DNA from: Actinokineospora inagensis DSM 44258
Lineage (GTDB): Bacteria > Actinomycetota > Actinomycetes > Mycobacteriales > Pseudonocardiaceae
DNA: 64,000 nt
Direction: 5' to 3'
NCBI RefSeq assembly: GCF_000482865.1
Contig: NZ_AXWW01000005.1
Location: 1-64,000 of the forward strand
The notes under the pieces were generated by a model. The model made no database searches, was not told the origin of the DNA, and was given only the letters and a program-made list of their open reading frames with translations. The position numbers and the translations under genes are program-made. Numbering within the stretch: the first letter of the stretch is position 1; every line of letters starts with the position of its first letter. Positions 32,938 through 41,236 of the stretch are shown here, piece by piece.

Positions 32938-33336
32938 GTGAGCATGTCGTGGGACCGGCTGGTCGCCCTGCACAGCCGGGTCGAGCAGGAGCTGATCCGC
33001 GCCCTCGCGCCGCACGGGCTGGGGTTGTCGGAGTACCGCGCGCTGACCCGGTTGGCGGTGGCGCCGGACGGGGAGCTGCGGATGCAGTCGCTGTCCGAGG
33101 CGATCGGACTGAACCAGAGCTCGGTGTCCCGCCTGGCGTCCCGGTTGGAGCAGGCGGGCCTGGCGGCCCGGTCGATGTGCGCCGACGACCGACGCGGGAT
33201 CTACTCGGTGATCACCGACGAGGGCCGCGACCGGCAACGCGCGGCCAAACCCGCCTACGAACGGGCACTGCGGACGGCGTTGGAGCAGGCGGGGGCCGAC
33301 CCGGACATGGCGGCCATCGTCGCGTCGGTGCGTTAG
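32938..33336 (+). CDS. MarR-family transcriptional regulator
   Basis: 132 residues from GTG 32938 (MSMSWDRLVALHSRVEQELI). A winged helix-turn-helix is visible: MQSLSEAIGLNQSSVSRLAS, then RLEQAGLAARSMCADDRRGI, with the DDRRG wing motif typical of MarR. A terminal helix follows. MarR proteins repress neighbouring efflux or redox genes and respond to small phenolic ligands. The adjacent DUF2231 gene is a possible target. No operator was identified. Confidence 0.85.
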   Translation: MSMSWDRLVALHSRVEQELIRALAPHGLGLSEYRALTRLAVAPDGELRMQSLSEAIGLNQSSVSRLASRLEQAGLAARSMCADDRRGIYSVITDEGRDRQRAAKPAYERALRTALEQAGADPDMAAIVASVR

Positions 33337-33502
33337 CCGCGCCGGAATCGGGCGAATGGGAAATGCGCGGAGCGATCTGGTACCCCGTTCACGAGTTGAC
33401 CGCGCGGCTGAATTGGACGGCCGACTGCGCCGTGGAAGCATGGTGAACCGGTCCCCACGGTGATGCGTAAGGCTGGGCAAGATCCGCGAGTGGGAGGTAG
33501 GC

Positions 33503-33991
33503 ATGCCGGAGTTCATCAATGGGCTGCCCGTGCACGCGTTGGTGGTGCACGCGGTCGTGGTGTTGATCCCGTTGGCGGTGTTGGGCGCCATCGTGATCGC
33601 GGTGTGGCCTGCGGCGCGGCGGCGGATCGGGTGGATCGTGGTGGGGTTCGCGGCGGTGGGGACGATCTTGACGCCGATCGCGACCGACAGTGGGGAGTCG
33701 TTGGAGCGGCGGTTGCCGGAGAGCGACCTGATCAAGGCGCACAGCGAGCTCGGGGACCTGCTGATCTGGTTCGCGCTGGGCCTGTTGATCGCGGTGGCGG
33801 CGTTGATGGTGGTGGAGACGATCCCGGCGCGGGCGTGGACCAAGCCCGCGGTGATCGCGTTGGCCGTGCTGAGCATCGCGACCGGGGTGGCGGCGGGGGT
33901 GCACGTGTACCGGGTGGGGGACGCGGGCGCCAAGGCCGTGTGGAACGGGATCGACCAGCAGCCGGAGCGGACCGGCGGCGACGGCGACTGA
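33503..33991 (+). CDS. DUF2231-type membrane protein
   Basis: 162 residues, starting MPEFINGLPVHALVVHAVVV, preceded by GGGAGGT. Four hydrophobic segments (about 10-32, 43-62, 87-108, 120-140) and the early GLPVHALVVHAVVVLIPL with two histidines match the DUF2231 family of small integral membrane proteins. They may bind a cofactor through these histidines, but the function is not established. The C-terminus is polar (NGIDQQPERTGGDGD). Confidence 0.8.
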   Translation: MPEFINGLPVHALVVHAVVVLIPLAVLGAIVIAVWPAARRRIGWIVVGFAAVGTILTPIATDSGESLERRLPESDLIKAHSELGDLLIWFALGLLIAVAALMVVETIPARAWTKPAVIALAVLSIATGVAAGVHVYRVGDAGAKAVWNGIDQQPERTGGDGD

Positions 33992-33998
33992 GCCGGGG

Positions 33999-34211
33999 CT
34001 AGACGATCACGCCGGGCAGGCCCGCTTTGCGGACCTTGCGGCGGAGCCAGACCTTGCGGGTGCCGTCGGCGTAGAGGCGGACGGTGGACAGTTCCCAGCC
34101 GCTGAACTCGGCGTGGATGGCGAGTTGGGTGGCCGCGGTCACCCGGGACACGTCGGGGGGCAGCCGCAGCGGGAGGTACTCCCAGTCGCCGTCGGTGACC
34201 GCGTCGCTCAT
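33999..34211 (-). CDS. DUF5703-family protein
   Basis: 70 residues, starting MSDAVTDGDWEYLPLRLPPD. The pattern WEYLPLRLPPDVSRVTAATQ and GWELSTVRLYADGTRKVWLR fits the small DUF5703 family of actinobacteria, whose function is unknown. The ATG overlaps the stop of the upstream lipoprotein gene (ATGA at 34208-34211). This pairing resembles the Rv2138-Rv2137c order as I recall it. Confidence 0.8.
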   Translation of the reverse strand: MSDAVTDGDWEYLPLRLPPDVSRVTAATQLAIHAEFSGWELSTVRLYADGTRKVWLRRKVRKAGLPGVIV

Positions 34212-35206
34212 GGTTGCACCACCTGGACACCTCCTCCGTTGCCGGACGCGACGACCACGCGTCCGCTCGCTGGATCGACCGCGACCGCGTCGGGCTGAGC
34301 GACCGTGGGGTAGCGGTGCCGTTCGACGGGTTCGTCGCCGCCCGCGGTGAACGCGACGATCTCGTTGGTGGCGGTCAGCGTCACCCACACGAGGTCGCGG
34401 TTCGGGTCGTAGGCGATCGCGTACGGGGAGCCGGGTACGGGGTAGCGCTGGCGCATGAGCAGCGGGTTGAGCGAGAACGCCAGCAGGGCGCCGCCGCGGG
34501 TGTCGGTGACCAGGACCCGGCCCCACTTGTCGACGACGCCGTTGGTGGCGCCCTGCCCGGCGCGCAGGCCCTGGCCGATGGTCCCGTTGGCCACGTCGAG
34601 CTGGAACACCGCGTTGCGCAGCCGGTCGAGGACGGCCGCGCCGGAGCCGACGCTGTAAACCTGGTCGGCGCTGAGCAGTCCACCGGAGATGGTGCGGGTC
34701 TTGTCGCCGTCGAGCACCGTGACCTGTTTGCGGTCGCGCACCGCGACCAGCGTGCCTCCCTGGTAGGCCGCCGCGTCCACCACGGACCCGTCCACAGCGG
34801 ACTCGCTGACACCGCCGCCGGGCACCGAGATCCGCACGACCTTGCCGGGCACCGCCGCCAGCAGCACACCGTCCCCACCGGAGGTCAGGGAACCGGTCGG
34901 GCCGGGCAGCGTCACCACGCGCGGCGCGGTGGACAGGGCGTCGAGGTCGTAGAGGCGGACCTGCGCGCCGGTGGCGACGGCCAGGGTGCGCGACGACGGG
35001 TCGGTGGCCAGGGCGGTGACGGCGTCGGTGAGCGGCAGCACCGTCCCGGCCGGGGGAGTGGCGACGGCGGGGGAGCGGGCCGGGGTCGCGGCGACCGGGT
35101 TGTCGGTGACCATCAGCTCGTCACTGGGCTGGTCATCCGACGAACAGCCCGCGACGAGCGCACAGGCCAAGGCGGCCGACACAGCCAGGACAACCACGCG
35201 GGGCAA
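34208..35206 (-). CDS. secreted lipoprotein with a beta-propeller fold (LppL-like)
   Basis: 332 residues if started at TTG 35206, which has GGAGG six bases upstream; the open frame extends further 5' but that part is R/P-rich and unlike coding. The start gives a signal peptide (MPRVVVLAVSAALACALVAG) with lipobox LVAGC and then an SSDDQPSDE linker. The mature part shows repeated blades (LAVATGAQVRLYDLDAL, VVRISVPGGGVSES, GRVLVTDTRGGALLAFS, DAVAVDPASGRVVVAS). It is membrane-anchored outside the cell. The function is unknown; position and build suggest an LppL-type protein. Confidence 0.8.
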   Translation of the reverse strand: MPRVVVLAVSAALACALVAGCSSDDQPSDELMVTDNPVAATPARSPAVATPPAGTVLPLTDAVTALATDPSSRTLAVATGAQVRLYDLDALSTAPRVVTLPGPTGSLTSGGDGVLLAAVPGKVVRISVPGGGVSESAVDGSVVDAAAYQGGTLVAVRDRKQVTVLDGDKTRTISGGLLSADQVYSVGSGAAVLDRLRNAVFQLDVANGTIGQGLRAGQGATNGVVDKWGRVLVTDTRGGALLAFSLNPLLMRQRYPVPGSPYAIAYDPNRDLVWVTLTATNEIVAFTAGGDEPVERHRYPTVAQPDAVAVDPASGRVVVASGNGGGVQVVQP

Positions 35207-35448
35207 GCAGACCTCCGGGCACGGCGGGGACGGATCTGTCCAGCATCCCGCACCCGGCCCGTCGCGGCCACGTCCGTCCGCGTGTGTCGGCACACTTCGG
35301 GTCGGACGGCCCGGGGTCACTACGCCATGACGGCCGGATTTCACTGACCAAGGGACATTTGTTACGCCTGAAGAGTGATGTCGTCACCAACCCGTAACAC
35401 GGGCTGTGTCCGGGCCGACCCTGCAGGCACGAGCGCAGGGAGGCGGCG

Positions 35449-35928
35449 ATGGCGATAGACCCCATGCACCTGCCCATCTTCGGTGACCTCGACCCCACCG
35501 ACCCGCCCGCCCCGGTCCGCGCCGCCAGCGTGCTGCTCCTGCTCAATGTCGGGCTCACCGCCGCACACCTGGCCGTCATCAGCGCCCGCACCGACCACGA
35601 CGTGTCCGCGGCGCTGCTGCCGTTGTGCCTGGCCCTGGGCTTCGCGCTGGCCATCCGCGGCGGCCGCGACTGGGCCAGGGTCGCCTCGCTGCTGGTCGCC
35701 GGGATCGCGCTGCTGCTCATGCTCGGCGTGGTCGACGGCCCCCTCGGCGTCGCCGCGCTGGCCCTCTCCGCGCTGCTGGTGCTGGCCGCCGGGCACCTGT
35801 TGTACCGGCCCGAGGTGCGCGACTACTTCACCCCCGGCTCGGACGAGACCGCCGACGACACGATCGACGACCTCGACGGCGGGCCTAGTGCAGGCGCCGC
35901 TCCGGGTAGCCGAACTCCACGGCGCTGA
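35449..35928 (+). CDS. hypothetical membrane protein
   Basis: 159 residues, starting MAIDPMHLPIFGDLDPTDPP, with GGGAGG upstream. Four hydrophobic segments lie between about residues 24 and 118 (ASVLLLLNVGLTAAHLAVIS, LLPLCLALGFALAI, VASLLVAGIALLLMLGVV, LALSALLVLAAGHLLY). An acidic tail (DETADDTIDDLDGG) follows. No family was recognised. The last 44 bases overlap the convergent aldo/keto reductase gene. Confidence 0.7.
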   Translation: MAIDPMHLPIFGDLDPTDPPAPVRAASVLLLLNVGLTAAHLAVISARTDHDVSAALLPLCLALGFALAIRGGRDWARVASLLVAGIALLLMLGVVDGPLGVAALALSALLVLAAGHLLYRPEVRDYFTPGSDETADDTIDDLDGGPSAGAAPGSRTPRR

Positions 35929-36853
35929 CGTCGTCCAACGCCGATCTGATCGCGGCGGGCAGCGTCAACTCCTCCGCCGCCAGCGACCCGCGCAACTGGG
36001 CCGCGTCGCGCGCGCCCACCACCGGCGCCACCACCCCCGGCCGGTCCCGCACCCACGCCAGCGCAACCGCCAGCGGCGAGGTCCCCAGCCCGTCGGCCGC
36101 CGTGGCCACCGCCTGCACGATCCGCGCCGCCCGGTCCGTGCGGTGCCGCTCCACATAGGGCGCGAACACCGCCGACGCGCCCCGCGAGTCCGCCGGGGTG
36201 TTCGCGCGGTACTTGCCCGTCAACACGCCACGCCCCAGCGGCGCCCACGGCAGCACCCCGAGTCCGTGGTGCAGGCACGCCGGGACCACCTCGCGCTCGA
36301 TGCCGCGCTCCAGCAGCGAGTACTCCACCTGAGTGCTGACCAGCGCGCCCGCGCGGGCCTGCCTGGCCGCCGCCGTCGCGGTCTGCCAGCCCGAGTAGTT
36401 CGACACGCCCGCGTACCGGACCTTGCCCGCGGCCACCGCCGTGTCGACCGCGGCCAGGGTCTCCTCCAGCGGCACCGACTCGTCCCACGCGTGCAGCTGC
36501 CACAGGTCGACGTGGTCCACCCGCAACCGCCGCAGCGACCCCTCCAGCGCCGAGAGCAGCGCGCCCCGCGAGGCGCCGCCGCCGAACGGGCCGTCGTGGC
36601 GGCGGGCGACGGCCTTGGTGGCCAGCACCACGTGCTCGCGCGGCACCAGGTCGCCGAGCAGGGCGCCCAGCATCCGCTCGGCCTCGCCGTCGGCGTAGAT
36701 GTCGGCGGTGTCGAGCAGGGTGCCACCCGACTCGGTGAACAGCGCCAGTTGCGCGGCGGCCGCGTCGGCGTCGGTGTCCGCGCCCCAGGTCAGCGTGCCC
36801 AGGCCCATCCGGGAGACCCGCAGTCCGCTGCGCCCGAGGTGTCGTTGTTCCAC
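35885..36853 (-). CDS. aldo/keto reductase
   Basis: 322 residues from GTG 36853 (MEQRHLGRSGLRVSRMGLGT). The catalytic tetrad of the family is visible: Asp and Tyr in LLDTADIYADGEAE, Lys in VLATKAVA and His in LWQLHAWD. Cofactor-binding regions are YAGVSNYSGWQ, WAPLGRGVLTGKYR and VVAPVVGARDAAQLRGSL. It is an NADPH-dependent reductase of carbonyl compounds with a TIM-barrel fold; the substrate is unknown. It is divergent from the F420-type oxidoreductase, whose start is 85 bases away, so a shared promoter region is likely. Confidence 0.9.
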   Translation of the reverse strand: MEQRHLGRSGLRVSRMGLGTLTWGADTDADAAAAQLALFTESGGTLLDTADIYADGEAERMLGALLGDLVPREHVVLATKAVARRHDGPFGGGASRGALLSALEGSLRRLRVDHVDLWQLHAWDESVPLEETLAAVDTAVAAGKVRYAGVSNYSGWQTATAAARQARAGALVSTQVEYSLLERGIEREVVPACLHHGLGVLPWAPLGRGVLTGKYRANTPADSRGASAVFAPYVERHRTDRAARIVQAVATAADGLGTSPLAVALAWVRDRPGVVAPVVGARDAAQLRGSLAAEELTLPAAIRSALDDVSAVEFGYPERRLH

Positions 36854-36938
36854 GAGCAGCGAGCCTAGGCCGTGCCGGGGGGATCCAGCCCGGCCGACCC
36901 ACTGGCCAACCCGGTCTACTGGTGAGTAACCTCGGCCC

Positions 36939-37988
36939 ATGCGACTCGGACTGAACATGGGCTACTGGGGTGCCGGGAACGACGCGGCGAACCTGGAGCT
37001 GGCCAGGGAAGCCGACCGGCTGGGCTACTCGGTGGCCTGGGTCGCCGAGGCCTACGGCTCCGACGCGCCCACCGTGCTGGCCTGGGTCGCCGCGCAGACC
37101 GAGCGCATCGACATCGGCAGCGCGATCCTGCAGATCCCCGCGCGCCGCCCGACCATGGCCGCGATGACCGCCGCCACCCTCGACACCCTCTCCGGCGGCC
37201 GGTTCCGCCTCGGCCTCGGCGTGTCCGGCCCGCAGGTCTCCGAGGGCTGGTACGGGGTCAAGTTCGACAAGCCGCTGGCCCGCACCCGCGAGTACGTCGA
37301 CATCGTGCGCGCCGCGCTGCGCCGGGAACGGGTCGACTACCAGGGCGAGCACTTCGTCCAGCCGCTGCCCGGCGGCCCCGGCAAGGCCATCAAGCTCACC
37401 GTGCACCCCGTGCGCGACCACCTGCCGATCTACCTGGCCGCCATCGGCCCGAAGAACCTGGAGCTGACCGGCGAGATCGCCGACGGCTGGCTGGCCATCT
37501 TCTTCTCCGCCGAGCACGGCCGCGAGTCGCTCGACCTGATCGCCAAGGGCCGCGCCAAGGCGGGCAAGACCATGGCCGGGTTCGACGTGGTGCCCACCAG
37601 CCCGCTGGTCGTCGACGACGACTGGCGCGCCGCCGCCGACACCGTCCGCCCCTACGCCGCCCTCTACGTCGGCGGCATGGGCAGCCGCGAGCAGAACTTC
37701 TACAACAACCTCGCCTGCCGGATGGGCTACGAGGCCGAGGCCGCCGAGTGCCAGGACCGCTACCTCGCCCGCGACTACGCCGGTGCCGCCGCCGCGGTCC
37801 CGCTCGGCTTCCTCGACTCGACCTCGCTGCTCGGCCCGAAGGAGCGGATCGCGGAGAAGATGCGGGCGCTGGCCGAAGCGGGGGTCACCACACTCACCGT
37901 TTCCCCGGTCCTGCAAGATCTGGAGCGCAGCAAGGCGGCCCTGCGGGTCGCCGTGGACGCTCTGGATCTCGCGGGAGTCGGTAGTTGA
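36939..37988 (+). CDS. LLM-class F420-dependent oxidoreductase
   Basis: 349 residues, starting MRLGLNMGYWGAGNDAANLE. This is a luciferase-like TIM barrel: GYSVAWVAEAYGSDAPTVLA, IDIGSAILQIPARRPTMAAM, SGGRFRLGLGVSGPQVSEGW and LPIYLAAIGPKNLELTGEIA are characteristic. F420-using members transfer hydride with reduced deazaflavin F420, common in actinobacteria; the substrate is unknown. Its stop overlaps the TTG of uppP (TTGA at 37985-37988), so the two are translationally coupled. Confidence 0.9.
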   Translation: MRLGLNMGYWGAGNDAANLELAREADRLGYSVAWVAEAYGSDAPTVLAWVAAQTERIDIGSAILQIPARRPTMAAMTAATLDTLSGGRFRLGLGVSGPQVSEGWYGVKFDKPLARTREYVDIVRAALRRERVDYQGEHFVQPLPGGPGKAIKLTVHPVRDHLPIYLAAIGPKNLELTGEIADGWLAIFFSAEHGRESLDLIAKGRAKAGKTMAGFDVVPTSPLVVDDDWRAAADTVRPYAALYVGGMGSREQNFYNNLACRMGYEAEAAECQDRYLARDYAGAAAAVPLGFLDSTSLLGPKERIAEKMRALAEAGVTTLTVSPVLQDLERSKAALRVAVDALDLAGVGS

Positions 37989-38812
37989 CCTGGTTTCAAG
38001 CAATCGTCCTCGGCATCGTCCAGGGGCTGACCGAGTTCCTGCCGGTCTCCTCCTCGGCGCACATCCGGATCGTCTCCGAGCTCTGGTTCGGTGACGACGC
38101 GGGCGCCTCGTTCACCGCGGTCATCCAGCTCGGCACCGAGACCGCGGTGATCATCTACTTCGCCAAGGACATCTGGCGGCTGCTCAAGGTGTGGGTGCTC
38201 GGCGTGTTCTCCGCCGCGGCGCGCCGCGAGCCGGACTACAAGCTGGCCTGGTACGTGATCATCGGGTCGATCCCGATCTCGCTGCTGGGCGTGGCGCTCA
38301 AGGACGTCATCCGCACCGACCTGCGCAACCTGTGGATCACCGCCACCGTGCTGATGGTGTTCGCGGTGTTCCTGGCCATCGCCGACGAGACCGCCAAGCA
38401 GCGCCGCGACACCCTCACCCTGCGCGACAGCCTCGTCATGGGCTTCGCCCAGGCGATGGCGCTGATCCCCGGCGTGTCCCGCTCCGGCGGCACGCTGACC
38501 GCGGGCCTGGGCATCGGGCTGACCCGCGAGGCCGCCACCCGGTACTCGTTCCTGCTGGCCATCCCCGCGGTGTTCGGCGCCGGGATCTTCTCCATCCCGG
38601 ACGTCATGGACCGCAGCGGCCCCGGTGTGCAGGCAGGCGTCCCGCAGACCGTGGCCGCCACCGTCGTGTCGTTCGTCGTGGGCTACGCCTGCGTCGCGTG
38701 GCTGTTGCGGTATGTCTCCAAGCACAACCTGATGCTGTTCGTCTGGTACCGGATCGCGGTGGGCGCGCTGCTGTGCGGACTGCTCGCGACCGGGGTAGTC
38801 CCGGCGACCTGA
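37985..38812 (+). CDS. uppP: undecaprenyl-diphosphatase UppP/BacA
   Basis: 275 residues from TTG 37985. It has the two signature motifs of the family: GLTEFLPVSSSAH near the start and IPGVSRSGGT near residue 160. Seven or eight hydrophobic segments place it in the cytoplasmic membrane. UppP removes a phosphate from undecaprenyl (or decaprenyl) diphosphate so the lipid carrier can be reused for cell-wall synthesis; it also confers bacitracin tolerance. It is followed 25 bases later by a histidine phosphatase, as in mycobacteria. Confidence 0.95.
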   Translation: MTWFQAIVLGIVQGLTEFLPVSSSAHIRIVSELWFGDDAGASFTAVIQLGTETAVIIYFAKDIWRLLKVWVLGVFSAAARREPDYKLAWYVIIGSIPISLLGVALKDVIRTDLRNLWITATVLMVFAVFLAIADETAKQRRDTLTLRDSLVMGFAQAMALIPGVSRSGGTLTAGLGIGLTREAATRYSFLLAIPAVFGAGIFSIPDVMDRSGPGVQAGVPQTVAATVVSFVVGYACVAWLLRYVSKHNLMLFVWYRIAVGALLCGLLATGVVPAT

Positions 38813-38837
38813 TCGGCACCGCTTAGGCTGTTCGGCC

Positions 38838-39539
38838 GTGGCCACCGTCGTCCTACTCCGACATGCCCGCTCGACCGCCAACGGCTCCGGTGTGCTGGCG
38901 GGCCGCAGCGAGGGCGTCTTCCTCGACCCCACCGGCGAACGTCAGGCGGCCGAACTGGTCGACCGGCTCGCCGCGGTGTCGCTGAGCGCGATCGTGCGCT
39001 CCCCGCTGCCCCGTTGCGCGCAGACCGTCGCCGGGCTCGCCGACGCCCGCGGCCTGACCCCCGTCGTCGACGACGCCTTCGCCGAGGTCGACTACGGTTC
39101 CTGGACCGGCAAGGCGATCAAGGACCTGCTCGCCGAGCCGCTGTGGAAGGTCGTGCAGCAGCACCCGTCCGCCGCGGTGTTCCCGGACGGGGAGGGCTTG
39201 GCCGACGTGCAGGCCCGCGCGGTGCGGGCGGTGCGCGCGCACGACGCCCGGATCACCGCCGAACAGGGCGAGCGCGCGGTGTGGCTGCTGTGCAGCCACG
39301 GCGACGTGATCAAGTCGATCCTGTCCGACGCGCTGGGCCAGCACCTGGACACGTTCCAGCGGATCGTGGTGGACCCGGCCTCGGTCAGCGTGGTCCGCTA
39401 CACCGAGACCCGCCCGTTCGTGCTGCGGATGAACGACGCGGGCCGCGAGTTCGCCGGGGTGGTGCCCCCCGAGCCCACACCGGACGAGACCCCGGGCGAC
39501 TCCGGCGACGCCACCGTGGGCGGCTCCACCGGCCGCTGA
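38838..39539 (+). CDS. histidine phosphatase (MSMEG_4193-type)
   Basis: 233 residues from GTG 38838. The phosphatase signature LLRHARSTANGSG carries the catalytic histidine; a second histidine lies in LLCSHGDVIKSILSDALGQH. IVRSPLPRCAQTVAGLA and the acidic EVDYGSWTGK segment are also typical. The proline-rich acidic tail (PEPTPDETPGDSGDAT) is probably disordered. In many actinobacteria this gene is directly followed by DUF3090 and SCO1664-type genes; here those lie 16.4 kb further on. The substrate is not established. A strong terminator follows. Confidence 0.9.
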   Translation: MATVVLLRHARSTANGSGVLAGRSEGVFLDPTGERQAAELVDRLAAVSLSAIVRSPLPRCAQTVAGLADARGLTPVVDDAFAEVDYGSWTGKAIKDLLAEPLWKVVQQHPSAAVFPDGEGLADVQARAVRAVRAHDARITAEQGERAVWLLCSHGDVIKSILSDALGQHLDTFQRIVVDPASVSVVRYTETRPFVLRMNDAGREFAGVVPPEPTPDETPGDSGDATVGGSTGR

Positions 39540-39584
39540 CACCCCGCCGCTGACACCCCGGAGCTGATCGCCGCCAGAAGCACT

Positions 39585-39617
39585 GTGCGTGCCCGGTCGC
39601 GGTGACCGGGCACGCAC
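39585..39617 (+). terminator. terminator after the histidine phosphatase gene
   Basis: A perfect 14-bp stem (GTGCGTGCCCGGTC with GACCGGGCACGCAC) encloses the loop GCGGT. No T-run follows, which is common in high-GC actinobacteria. It begins 45 bases after the stop. Confidence 0.75.
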
Positions 39618-39632
39618 AGCGAGAGCGAATCG

Positions 39633-39699
39633 CGCGGGGCTAGAAGCCGAAGACCTGGTTGCTCTCGGCGATGGCCTCGCACTGGTTGGCGTAGCGGCG
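39633..39699 (-). repeat. duplicated 3' end of the subtilisin-inhibitor-like gene
   Basis: These 67 bases match 40001-40067 and encode, on the minus strand, the same last residues RRYANQCEAIAESNQVFGF and stop (39640-39642). Beyond the repeat the sequence diverges. The rest of 39540-40007 holds two terminators and no gene I can support. Confidence 0.8.
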
Positions 39700-39951
39700 G
39701 GACGCGACGAGGTGGGTGATGTCGTGGTCGCCGAGGCGTCCGTCGGCGCTTGCCGGTGCTGGCGGGCTGGAACCCGGGCAGCCTGCCGGCCCATCGCGAT
39801 CAGACTGCTGCCCACCAGGTCGCCGCCGCATCCGGTGTTCAGCGGCGGATGGTGGCGGCCGCCGGCTCGACTGCCGTGCTGCCCACCGCGGCCATGCTGC
39901 TGCCGATCGAACTGGCCCGGCAGGCAGTGACGCGTGTTCATGGCAGGAAGC

Positions 39952-39978
39952 GGGGCCGGTCAGGTGGTGACCGGCCCC
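39952..39978 (-). terminator. terminator after the inhibitor gene
   Basis: An 11-bp stem (GGGGCCGGTCA with TGACCGGCCCC) has a 5-base loop, located 30 bases past the minus-strand stop at 40008. The symmetric stem could serve either strand. Confidence 0.6.
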
Positions 39979-40007
39979 GCGATCGTCGACTGCTCGGTGA
40001 CGCGGGG

Positions 40008-40460
40008 CTAGAAGCCGAAGACCTGGTTGCTCTCGGCGATGGCCTCGCACTGGTTGGCGTAGCGGCGTTTGAAGTCGATGCCGGTGCCGCGCCAGGTGCC
40101 CTTCACCGTGACGGTGACCGGGTCGTAGTTGTAGGTGCAGATCTTGCTCTCGTCGCGGGGTAGCGCGTCGAGGTTGCCGCGGACGGCGGTGAGCGCGGCG
40201 CAGGCGGCGGCCGGGTCGGCGTGGTCGCTGCCGTCGGATGGGTCGCAGTAGAGGTGGGCGGTCTTGTCCTGGCCGCCGGCTGCCCGGTCCCAGTGGATGG
40301 TCAGGGTCAACGACGCGCCGGGGGCGGTGGCCAGTCCGACGCCGTCGGGTCGGGCGGAGTCGGCTCCGCTCACCCCCGTGGCCGCCAGGGCACCTCCCCC
40401 GAGAACGCTTCCCCCCAGGACGACGCCGAGCAGTGCGGCGCCGGTGAACACGGTACGCAT
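40008..40460 (-). CDS. secreted subtilisin-inhibitor-like (SSI) protein
   Basis: 150 residues from ATG 40460, with GGAG eight bases upstream. A signal peptide (MRTVFTGAALLGVVLGGSVL, then GGGALAATG) precedes a small domain with SLTLTIHWDRAAG, CDPSDGSDHADPAAACAAL, NLDALPRDESKICTYNYDPV and WRGTGIDFKRRYANQCE. Four cysteines could form two disulfides, as in Streptomyces-type SSI protease inhibitors, and the ending NQCEAxxxxNxVFxF is typical. The usual reactive-site region differs, so inhibition of a specific protease is inferred. A direct repeat of ACGTACC lies 30-50 bases upstream. Confidence 0.8.
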   Translation of the reverse strand: MRTVFTGAALLGVVLGGSVLGGGALAATGVSGADSARPDGVGLATAPGASLTLTIHWDRAAGGQDKTAHLYCDPSDGSDHADPAAACAALTAVRGNLDALPRDESKICTYNYDPVTVTVKGTWRGTGIDFKRRYANQCEAIAESNQVFGF

Positions 40461-40489
40461 CGAGGACAACTCCTCAGGTAGTTCAGCGA

Positions 40490-40509
40490 ACGTACCTTTC
40501 CTACGTACC
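40490..40509. promoter_or_regulatory. direct repeat upstream of the inhibitor gene
   Basis: ACGTACC occurs at 40490-40496 and 40503-40509, 13 bases apart, in the promoter region of the inhibitor gene. It could be an activator or repressor site; no factor is known. Confidence 0.25.
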
Positions 40510-40582
40510 CGCTCGGCGTCGGGTGAGGAGGTCACAACCCGGCCGAACACCCGATCGAGGGCGTAATTCGCCGGTCCGGGAG

Positions 40583-41236
40583 TCAGTCCCGCCGCACGGA
40601 GACCAGGTGCGTGGCGACCGCGGCCACCGCCAGCACGGCCAGCCCGACCGGCAGCAGCACGGCGACGGTGGGCAGCACGGTCAGCGAGTCGGTGGCCGTC
40701 GCCATCCGCTTGAACACGGTGTTCGGCGGCGACCCGGTGGTCAGCAGCGACGCGGCGACCAGCACCATGGCGGTGAGCAGCGCGTAGCCGGGGCGGGTGA
40801 ACACCAGCCGGGAGCACAGCAGCCCGATCGCGATCCCCATCGACGCGCACAGCAGGTGCGCCAGCAGCCCGACCGGCAGGTCACCGGCGCCGACGGGGCG
40901 CGGCTGCAGCGCGAGCGGCAGCGCCAGTCCGAGCACGGTCAACGCGAGCGAGATCAACCAGGTCACCGCGACCGAGGCGGCCAGCACCCTGGCGTGGCTG
41001 TTCGCGGCGACGACGGTGATCGCCCGGTGCGCGGGGTCCTCGACGCTGATCACCGCGATGGTCAGCCAGGCGGCGCACAGCAGCAGCGCGCCCGCGTTGA
41101 GCGCGTACACCCCGGGCAGCGGGCCGGAGTTGTTGCCGGACGCGACACCCGCGCAGGCGAAGAACAGCACGACCGGGGCGAGGAAGCGCTGGTTGTGCAC
41201 GGTGGTGGCGAAGCTGTAGCGGATGAGCGCGTTCAT
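40583..41236 (-). CDS. ABC transporter membrane subunit
   Basis: 217 residues, starting MNALIRYSFATTVHNQRFLA. At least six hydrophobic segments are visible (LAPVVLFFACAGVASG, ALNAGALLLCAAWLTIAVIS, VLAASVAVTWLISLALTVLG, LLAHLLCASMGIAIGLL, ALLTAMVLVAASLLT, LPTVAVLLPVGLAVLAVAAV). The ATG overlaps the ATPase stop (ATGA at 41233-41236), so it is the partner permease. It resembles ABC-2 type exporters in size but has no specific family signature. The substrate is unknown. Confidence 0.75.
   Translation of the reverse strand: MNALIRYSFATTVHNQRFLAPVVLFFACAGVASGNNSGPLPGVYALNAGALLLCAAWLTIAVISVEDPAHRAITVVAANSHARVLAASVAVTWLISLALTVLGLALPLALQPRPVGAGDLPVGLLAHLLCASMGIAIGLLCSRLVFTRPGYALLTAMVLVAASLLTTGSPPNTVFKRMATATDSLTVLPTVAVLLPVGLAVLAVAAVATHLVSVRRD

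Noticed and set aside
35823-38003. Long minus-strand frame over the reductase and F420-type genes
   Set aside because: Antisense or out-of-frame shadow; the real genes show catalytic motifs in other frames.
39716-39970. Short plus-strand frame with some natural-looking residues
   Set aside because: No start signal, no known family, and it lies between the duplicated inhibitor tail and its terminator; best seen as remnant DNA.
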